Below, one piece after another: positions 57,622-64,000 of a DNA stretch of 64,000 bases. The translations under genes and the position numbers were made by a program. The stretch covers positions 62,001 to 126,000 of the forward strand of contig CAVTIV010000016.1 of the NCBI GenBank assembly GCA_963734865.1, given 5' to 3'. Below the pieces are notes generated by a model. That model ran no database searches. It saw only the letters and a list, made by a program, of their open reading frames with translations, and was not told where the DNA came from. Numbering within the stretch: the first letter of the stretch is position 1; every line of letters starts with the position of its first letter. This stretch comes from CBDCUW01 sp963734865 (lineage in GTDB: Bacteria; Planctomycetota; Planctomycetia; Pirellulales; Pirellulaceae).

Positions 57622-58526
57622 CGGATCCCCCGCGACTTTGTGCGACCGGCCAAAAACCGCAGCAGGACCTGTTCGTAGGGCTCGTCGATGCTGATCCGGT
57701 GATAGTCGATCGCCGATTCCAGCACGATCTGCTTGACCTGGTCGAGATACGCTTGCAACGCTTTCTGGTATCGATCAACGATTTCCGTCGGCTCGGCAAA
57801 GATCGACGGGCCCCCTTCCATGTCCACGAAACGGGTCGGTCGACGGAACTCAAATGCCAATTCTTGTGGGTCAAGCAGATGAAACACGGCGACATCATGT
57901 TTGCGGAATCGCAAATGATCAAACGCTTCTCGCAATTGCTCCGATTCGACAAACAGGTCGGAAATGATCACGATCAATGCCCGCTGGCGAGTCGTCTCGG
58001 CAAATTCATGGAGCCGCGACACCAATTGCGTGTCGCCCTTGGCCAGGGAATGTTCCAGCACATCAAAAATGCCGCGCAGATGCGTCGGCGTTCGCCGCGG
58101 TGGAATGGTCCGCACGATCGTGTCGGCGACGCAGGTCAAACCGACGGCGTCACCCTGTTGAACGGCCAGATAGGCAAGCGAACCTGCCACCCGTCGCGCG
58201 TACTCCAACTTGGTCACATCGCCCGAGCCAAAATTCATCGACCCGCTGGTATCCATCACGATGCAACATCGCAAATTCGTGTCGGCCTCGAATTCTTTGA
58301 CGTAAAACCGATCCGTCCGCCCATAGGCTCGCCAATCGAGTCGGCGAAGGTCGTCCCCGGGGACATAGCGACGATACTCGGCAAATTCGACACTGGCACC
58401 ACGATGAGGACTGGCGTGCATTCCCGACACGCTGCCAATCATGGCCCGCCTGGAAAACAAAGGTACCGCCGCCAAACGGGCCAGCGCCTGAGGATCAAGA
58501 AAGCTGCGTCGGTTGTCGTGAAACAA
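57618..58526 (-). CDS. DUF58 protein with VWA-type metal site
   Basis: 302 residues. DUF58 signature near residues 40-75 (GASVEFAEYRRYVPGDDLRR, LDWRAYGRTDRFYVKEFEAD) and a VWA-like metal motif CCIVMDTSGSMNFGSGD, then ALIVIISDLFVESEQL. It lacks the N-terminal helices some relatives have and is probably cytoplasmic. DUF58 proteins work with MoxR ATPases, probably in maturation of VWA or envelope complexes. It lies 39 bases after the EF-hand gene and overlaps the BatA-like gene. Confidence 0.92.
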   Translation of the reverse strand: MFHDNRRSFLDPQALARLAAVPLFSRRAMIGSVSGMHASPHRGASVEFAEYRRYVPGDDLRRLDWRAYGRTDRFYVKEFEADTNLRCCIVMDTSGSMNFGSGDVTKLEYARRVAGSLAYLAVQQGDAVGLTCVADTIVRTIPPRRTPTHLRGIFDVLEHSLAKGDTQLVSRLHEFAETTRQRALIVIISDLFVESEQLREAFDHLRFRKHDVAVFHLLDPQELAFEFRRPTRFVDMEGGPSIFAEPTEIVDRYQKALQAYLDQVKQIVLESAIDYHRISIDEPYEQVLLRFLAGRTKSRGIR

Positions 58527-58565
58527 AAGTGAAAACCTCGGGTTTGCGCCAGCGTCCAGCGAAAA

Positions 58566-60577
58566 TCAATTGGGGGATGCCAAAACGAGCCACTTGCCGT
58601 CGGGACTGAAACACCCCGATACCCACTCGCGGTCGTTGCGAATCCCCTCAGCCAGCCGGGGCGGATCCTCGGAGCCAGGCGTAAATTGATACATCTGGCT
58701 GATCTTCGTTTTGGCAGTACGCATGTTGAACAAGATCCGCTTCCCATCGGGCGACCAGGCCAGGTCACCGGCGATCTGTTGGTCGGACGACTGATACCGC
58801 TTCAAGTTGGGCTCGCCCGTCATGTTGACGATCGCCAACTCTTGGACTTCGGGCAGCCGGCCTTTGAACACCAGTTGCTGGCTGTCGGGCGACCAGCACA
58901 TGTTCCAAAAGATGTATTGGTAGGGGTGCGTCTGTGGCGACAACACGACCCGTGTTTTTTCACTTTCCACATCATAAGCCAACAAGCAGTTGTCGTTGGT
59001 AAAGGCAATGGTTTTGCCATCGGGCGACCACTGTGCACCCCACCCATCGGAGATCCGTTTATGGGGTCGGCCGTCAGCATTCATGATCCAAACACCACTG
59101 CCGCCCTCATAGCGTGAACAGGCAAATTGCTTTCCATCTTTCGACCAGGTCGGCATCAAACCGTCACACAGATTGTGCACGTTCAAGCCAACCAGGTTCA
59201 TCTTCATGATCCGCGCCTTGCTGATCCCTTCGACCGGGATCGCGTCAAAGGCGATCCACTTGCCGTCGTTGGACACAGCTGGCGAACCAACCGTCGGGAA
59301 TTCTTTCCGCTGATAGACTTCATGACTCTCGCCCGATTCGACCGAGACCAGGACCAACGAATACAACTTCTTGCGTTCGAATTCAAATTCGGAATCGGAC
59401 AGCAGGTGATCATCGTTCTGATCAAGCCGATGAAAGTAGAGTCGACGTTGCAACTGGAATAGATCCCGTTTGCTGGAGAATACAAATTCATCGAACGACA
59501 GTTTGTCATCACCATTTTCGTCTTTGGGGATCGATTGCCAGGGATAGTTAAAATTACCCAGCATCGAGAGCAAATATTCTTCGAGAGACAGTTTGTTGTC
59601 ACCGTTGTTGTCGAAGCCTTTGATCGTCGACGCGACCAGGTTCATGCGGTACTCGGGGGTCGCCGCGCCCAGCTCGCGGGCGTCCAACAAGGCGTCCAAG
59701 TTGGTATCGGCGTTGCGAAATGCGGTAACGCAATCGACGATGTTGCTGCCATTGGGATCCGCGAATTCGGCCAGCGTGATTTCTTTGTTGCCGTCTCGAT
59801 CGATTCGCCGGAAGTCTTCGGCGGCGGTTTGCGGCCTCCACCACGTCTCGTTGAACTCGCTGGTCGACAGTACGTCGTCGGCATTGAGGTCCGACCTCAA
59901 AAACCTGGCGAAATTGACCACCCGACCATTGTTCATCCGCAATGGGGTACCATCGGTCCAGCGGATCCCGAGCTGGATCTCCAAAAAACGCCTGGCCTCC
60001 TCGCGCGAGACCATGTGATCACCATTGGGGTCCGCCTGCGAAACGATTTCGCGGTCCAACCGTCGGCGGTTGTCGGTCGCCAAGGAGGCGGCAAAGTTGA
60101 TGGCAAAGAACGTACTGTTCATCTCCTGGTCCGGACGTAGATTCCAATCGTCATAAGCCTCGTCCATCGCATCGACCGCCTGCTGCAGCAGCCCATCAAA
60201 CGGATCGGGGATCGCGCCCGCTGGGCGCTGCTGCCGATTCCCGGCATCGCCGTAAACTCGGTTCGCGAAATCGACCGATCGCTGTTGACGTCAAACAGCA
60301 GAAAGTCTCGCCGCCGCAGATCCCTCCTTGTTGGCGGACCAGCGGTCCCGTTCGGTTCCCCGGTTTGGACAAATTCCTGTTCGCTCAGCTTCCTGTTGCC
60401 ATCGGTGTCAAGTTTCTCGAATGCCGCCTCGCGCCGCTCATTGACGCCGAGTTGGTCATCGACCACGGGCAAATCATCCTCTGCCAACGCCGTGGGCAGA
60501 TTCGCCGCCGTCACGGAGATGGCGGACAGCAAGCCCAGGACGATCACAGATGGCAACGGACGCGACGAACAGCGCAT
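58566..60577 (-). CDS. exported EF-hand / PD40 beta-propeller protein, frameshifted
   Basis: About 670 residues after repair. Signal peptide (PSVIVLGLLSAISVTAANLP). EF-hand-like calcium loops: FEKLDTDGNRKLSEQEF, LFDVNSDRSISRTEF, SQADPNGDHMVSREEA, IDRDGNKEITLAEF, FDNNGDNKLSLEEY, DENGDDKLSFDEF and LDQNDDHLLSDSEF. The second half is TolB-like PD40 blades (SPAVSNDGKWIAFDAI, WSKDGKQFACSRYEG, WSPDGKTIAFTNDN, WSPDGKRILFNMRT). A frameshift near 60235-60240 (CCGGGAATCGG, one G short) splits it. It follows the MoxR gene by 3 bases, an unusual member of this operon. Function unknown. Confidence 0.82.
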
Positions 60578-60580
60578 CGA

Positions 60581-61663
60581 TCAACCCCGCGCTGTCGCTG
60601 ACTGAAGTGCCGACGGTCGGTGATCGATGCCGCCTTCGACGGTTTCCTGGATCAGACGCCGGACAATCTGCCTGGCGTCAACACCCTCACTCTGAGCCGC
60701 GAAGGTGGTGATCATCCGGTGCGTCAACACGGGCTCGGCTACCGCCTCAATATCCTCCAACCCGACCATGTACTGACCGTTCAAAGCGGCTCGAGTCTTA
60801 CCGCCAAGGATCAAATACTGAACCGCGCGCGGACCAGCGCCCCAGGAAACCAACGGCTTCAGCCAATCGGGCGTCAGGTCTCCCTGGGGCCGCGTCTTGC
60901 GAACCAGTTTGACCGCGAATTGATAAATATGTTCCGGTACCGGGACGCGGCGAACCAGATGCTGAAAGGCCAAAATGTCTTCGGCATGAAGCAATGCGTC
61001 CAATATCGGCAATGCATCACCGGTCGTCGTTCGCGCGATCTGCACCTCTTCCTCTTGCGAAGGATAATCCAATTCAATCAGAAACATGAATCGGTCCAAC
61101 TGCGCTTCGGGAAGCGGATAAGTCCCTTCCTGCTCGACCGGATTCTGCGTCGCCAACACCAGGAACGGTTCGTCCAGATCGTAGGGCTTGCCGAGTACGG
61201 TCACCCGGTGCTCCTGCATCGCCTCCAACATCGCCGCTTGCGTCTTCGGTGGGGCGCGGTTGATCTCGTCGGCCAAGACGATGTTGGCGAAGACCGGCCC
61301 GTGCACGAATTGAAATTCGCGACGCCCCTCGGCAGTATCCTGCAAGATATCGGTCCCGGTGATGTCCATCGGCATCAAATCCGGAGTGAACTGGATCCGC
61401 GAGAAATCGAGCGACAGCGTTTCGGCCAGCTTGCTGACCAGCAATGTCTTGGCCAGCCCCGGCACGCCCATCAACAACGCGTGACCACGAGAAAAAAGGC
61501 AGATCATCAGCTGCTCGATCACATCCTTTTGGCCGACGATGACCCGGGCCAGTTCCTTTTTCAGCCGCGCGTGACACTCCTGAAGTCTCTCGATGTGCTG
61601 GACGTCATCGGAACTGAGCTGCTCGGTCGAACCGGGACTGGACTGCGAGGGCGATTCATTCAT
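60581..61663 (-). CDS. MoxR-type AAA+ ATPase
   Basis: 360 residues from ATG 61663 (MNESPSQSSPGSTEQLSSDD). Walker A GVPGLAKT, Walker B IVLADEINRAPPKTQAAMLE, sensor 1 LATQNPVEQEGTYPLPEAQL, arginine finger region and C-terminal lid VVLTHRMITTF-like. MoxR proteins use ATP to remodel or insert metal into VWA-domain partners. It is the first gene of the 17.5-kb operon that continues to 44162: next are an EF-hand/propeller protein, DUF58, two VWA proteins, the DUF4175-like protein, two exported paralogues, a toroid protein and a thioredoxin-like protein. A start at 61735 is possible but less likely. Confidence 0.95.
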   Translation of the reverse strand: MNESPSQSSPGSTEQLSSDDVQHIERLQECHARLKKELARVIVGQKDVIEQLMICLFSRGHALLMGVPGLAKTLLVSKLAETLSLDFSRIQFTPDLMPMDITGTDILQDTAEGRREFQFVHGPVFANIVLADEINRAPPKTQAAMLEAMQEHRVTVLGKPYDLDEPFLVLATQNPVEQEGTYPLPEAQLDRFMFLIELDYPSQEEEVQIARTTTGDALPILDALLHAEDILAFQHLVRRVPVPEHIYQFAVKLVRKTRPQGDLTPDWLKPLVSWGAGPRAVQYLILGGKTRAALNGQYMVGLEDIEAVAEPVLTHRMITTFAAQSEGVDARQIVRRLIQETVEGGIDHRPSALQSATARG

Positions 61664-61742
61664 CAACGAAGGATTCTCCGATCCGGGTGAAAGGGCTGCT
61701 AAAAACAGACTATGCGTCTGTAGGCGGCAAAGCAAGTTAAGG

Positions 61743-63003
61743 TCACTGTGGGTAACACTCTAGCTCGCCGCTGGCCCGCGTGCCCAGCGCCCCCCACAGC
61801 CCAAAGGGGCTGGGGCCGCCCGGCCCGTTGCCGCTACCCCGATAAACCGTCGGCTGATGAGCATCGCCGGCGTCGATGTTGTCGGTGATAAAGCGAACCG
61901 AACCGTCGCCGAAACAGACATTGACGCCCCCCTGATGTCGACTGCTGGGCGGCAGAATCCCCCAGCAATCGTCGCGATCGTCTCGCAACACGATTTCACG
62001 ATTGGGTGGCAGGATTGTGTTGAATCCGGTGTACAGCGGCATCCCATCGGCCCAGCGAAGTCCGCGGCCCCAGGCGTCGGTGCGGAACAACTTCGTGTTC
62101 GTCGATGACTTCCAGAATCGCGGTCGCTGCTGGTCAATCAACCCACCTTCCAAAGCCCAGTTCGGATTGTCTCGCAGTACTTCGCCGCCCGGTCCGGCCG
62201 CCGCCCGGGTGCGAATATCGCTGTCACCAAGGTCCGTCGCGATCTCGCCCAACAGGATCGTGTGCGCGAGCCCATCGGTCGTATCACGCCAACGCATCAC
62301 CACACGTGGCACAAACATGCCACGCATCGCAGCGTCCGTTTCCGCCGCGAGAAGCGGATCATCAACCAACCGCCCCTTGATTTCTTTCCAGGGGCCGGAA
62401 TCCGATGCCACCACGCCGTCACCCAGGCAGGCGGCGTAGTTGGTTCGCCCCATTCCCGGCGGTGACATGCCCGGGTCGCTCGGACAGCGGAACGTGGGAG
62501 GCTCCAAATTCCACGGGTAGTAACGTGGTTCAAACGGTTCCGGACCGCCGGCAACCCACGGCGGTTGTTCCGATGTATCGGCTTCTTGTTCGACATCCAT
62601 TTCCAGCATCCCCATGTCCGATTCATCGACCGCTTCGTAGACCATGGTGATTGGATCATTGGCATGATCCATCGGGCGCTGAATGTTCTCCCACATCGTT
62701 TGTCGGTCGATGAACGGCAATAGCGCAACGAGGTAGCTCAGGCGAGCATCGTTATCCTGGCCTTTCACCGTGCTTCCATCGGTGCCCGACAGCGGAGTGG
62801 GCAACTGGTCAAAGGCAACGTGATAACCGCCAACGGCAAGGCCGATTTGCATCAAGTTGTTGCTACAACTCGTTCGCCGCGCAGTTCTCACGCGCACCTT
62901 GAACCGCCGGCAGCAGCAGCATGATCAGGATACTGATGACGACCAACACCGTGAACATTTCCACGATCGTGAAAGCTCGGTTTCTCGGAGCGGAATGATT
63001 CAT
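61743..63003 (-). CDS. DUF1559 prepilin-like protein, frameshifted
   Basis: About 418 residues after repair. Prepilin-type N-terminus with cleavage/methylation motif (RAFTIVEMFTVLVVISILIM), followed by QGARETARRTSCSNNLMQIG after removing one base at 62885-62886. The rest has DUF1559 marks: LSYLVALLPFIDRQTMWENI, YPWNLEPPTFRCPSDPG, THTILLGEIATDLG-like region, GVNVCFGDGSVRFITDNIDA, ending with the typical short C-terminus. These type II secretion pseudopilin-like proteins are greatly expanded in planctomycetes. Here the cleavage motif reads AFTIVE, lacking the usual Leu but keeping Glu5. It is about 80 bases upstream of the MoxR gene. Confidence 0.9.
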
Positions 63004-63175
63004 CGGCGGCTCGGTGATCTTTCGTAGCGGTGGTACGTTTGTACCATCTTCGCTGCACGGCCTGTTGGTTTTTCAAAATTCAGTACTGGAATCATCGCCG
63101 TTGGCCAGGCAAACGTTGCCTGTTTGGACGCGACGATCACAGAGCGATCGGCGACAATCAAAAATCAACAGGCCG

Positions 63176-64000
63176 CTACGCGACCACGACCTCTTCGGAC
63201 ACGCTCTGTCCGCTCCACCAGCGTGTGTGATCGTTCTCGTCCCGGTGTACTCGGCGGTAAACGGTGTCACGTTCGACCGGTTCCCGCCCCGCTTCGATGA
63301 TCAGATTGCGGATCGTATCGATCGTCAAACATTGGGGCGTTGTTGCCCCGGCGTCATGGTAGATCAGCTCGTGCCGAACCGTCCCATCGATATCGTCGGC
63401 GCCGTAGGCCAGTGCCGTCTGCGCCGTCTCCACTCCCAGCATGATCCAGTAGGCCTTGATGTGCTGGACGTTATCGAGCATCAGCCGGCTGATCGCCATC
63501 GTTCGCAAATCCATCAACGCCGACGGCTTTTTGATCTCCGACAGCTTCGTATTCTCGGGATGGAACGCCAACGGGATAAACACCTGGAACCCGCCGGTCT
63601 GGTCCTGCAGTTCGCGAAGTCGCAGCAAATGGTCGATTCGGTGGAAGGCATTTTCCACGTGCCCGTACAACATCGTGCAATTGGTCCGCAGCCCGACCTG
63701 ATGGGCAGTTCGGTGAATATCCAACCAGGCCCGTGTGTTGGCTTTGTGTTCGCACAATTGGTCGCGGACTTCTGGATGAAAGATCTCCGCACCCCCGCCC
63801 GGCATGCTCCCCAAGCCCGCCGCCTTGAGGTCTTCCAAGACCCAGCGAACCGACTTCTTCGTTTGGAACTCGAACCAGTTGATCTCGACCGCGGTCCAGC
63901 CCTTCAAATGAATCTGCGGATAATGTTCGTGCAGCAACTCGATGATCTGCCGGTACCACTGGTATGGTTTTTGATGGTGCAGACCACCGACGATGTGCAT
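63176..64000 (-). CDS. mqnE: aminofutalosine synthase (menaquinone synthesis), N-terminus outside window
   Basis: 274 residues of the C-terminal part. Radical SAM enzyme of the futalosine route to menaquinone. Recognisable blocks: HIVGGLHHQKPYQWYRQIIE, WTAVEINWFEFQTKKSV, LGSMPGGGAEIFHPEVRDQL, IHRTAHQVGLRTNCTMLYGH, GGFQVFIPLAFHPENTKLSE, HIKAYWIMLGVETAQTALAY, GADDIDGTVRHELIYHDAGA and PVERDTVYRRV. The order and the GGGAEI...FHPENT pair fit MqnE rather than MqnC. The radical SAM CX3CX2C motif lies outside the window. The first Met visible is internal. Confidence 0.92.
   Translation of the reverse strand: MHIVGGLHHQKPYQWYRQIIELLHEHYPQIHLKGWTAVEINWFEFQTKKSVRWVLEDLKAAGLGSMPGGGAEIFHPEVRDQLCEHKANTRAWLDIHRTAHQVGLRTNCTMLYGHVENAFHRIDHLLRLRELQDQTGGFQVFIPLAFHPENTKLSEIKKPSALMDLRTMAISRLMLDNVQHIKAYWIMLGVETAQTALAYGADDIDGTVRHELIYHDAGATTPQCLTIDTIRNLIIEAGREPVERDTVYRRVHRDENDHTRWWSGQSVSEEVVVA

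Overview
The window looks like part of a planctomycete chromosome, most likely Pirellulaceae (Rhodopirellula or Blastopirellula-like). The evidence is protein content. There is a DUF1559 prepilin-like protein, a VWA plus STN-domain giant exported protein with Gly/Met repeats, a methyltransferase-like/PQQ-propeller fusion, a TPR protein with two RNA polymerase alpha C-terminal domains, an ECF sigma operon with a small membrane partner, futalosine-pathway menaquinone synthesis (mqnE), and a long MoxR/DUF58/VWA operon. I see no insertion sequences, prophage genes, CRISPR arrays or rRNA. One tRNA, Thr(CGU), is present at 43956-44029.

Layout. 1-3363 (minus): ECF sigma factor, membrane protein and two exported proteins in one operon. 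4031-8343 (plus): an NrtR-type regulator, a membrane pseudokinase, a VWA protein and a divergent adenylosuccinate-synthetase-like enzyme; this is the best candidate for an undescribed system. 8319-9992: FHA protein and radical SAM protein. 10883-15672 (plus): citramalate synthase and valyl-tRNA synthetase. 16692-20639 (minus): five-heme cytochrome c followed by an outer-membrane beta-barrel protein. 21038-27363: small membrane proteins, apt, a cytidylyltransferase-like gene, aroA, and a cNMP-binding Ser/Thr kinase. 27462-34173: the 1417-residue VWA/STN protein and a transglutaminase-like exported protein. 34269-41228: aldolase, deacetylase plus C39-like peptidase, propeller fusion, flavodoxin-like and Zn-ribbon proteins. 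41349-44029: tgt, the alpha-CTD/TPR protein and the tRNA. 44162-61663 (minus): about 17.5 kb of closely packed genes starting with MoxR and ending with a thioredoxin-domain protein. 61743-64000: DUF1559 protein and mqnE, which runs off the right end.

A caution for the reader: about twelve genes, including the normally essential valS (seven places) and the highly conserved tgt, are interrupted by single-base insertions or deletions, mostly in short homopolymers, with the protein resuming in another frame. I read this as base-level sequence error and not gene decay. Such genes are annotated over their full span as CDS, with the break stated.

Functional links. The sigma factor probably controls its own downstream genes. 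The NrtR operon may couple an NAD-related signal to a purine-like ligase. The MoxR operon likely builds or remodels an envelope complex from metal-binding VWA proteins. The cytochrome and barrel pair, with menaquinone synthesis nearby, suggests electron transfer to or across the outer membrane.
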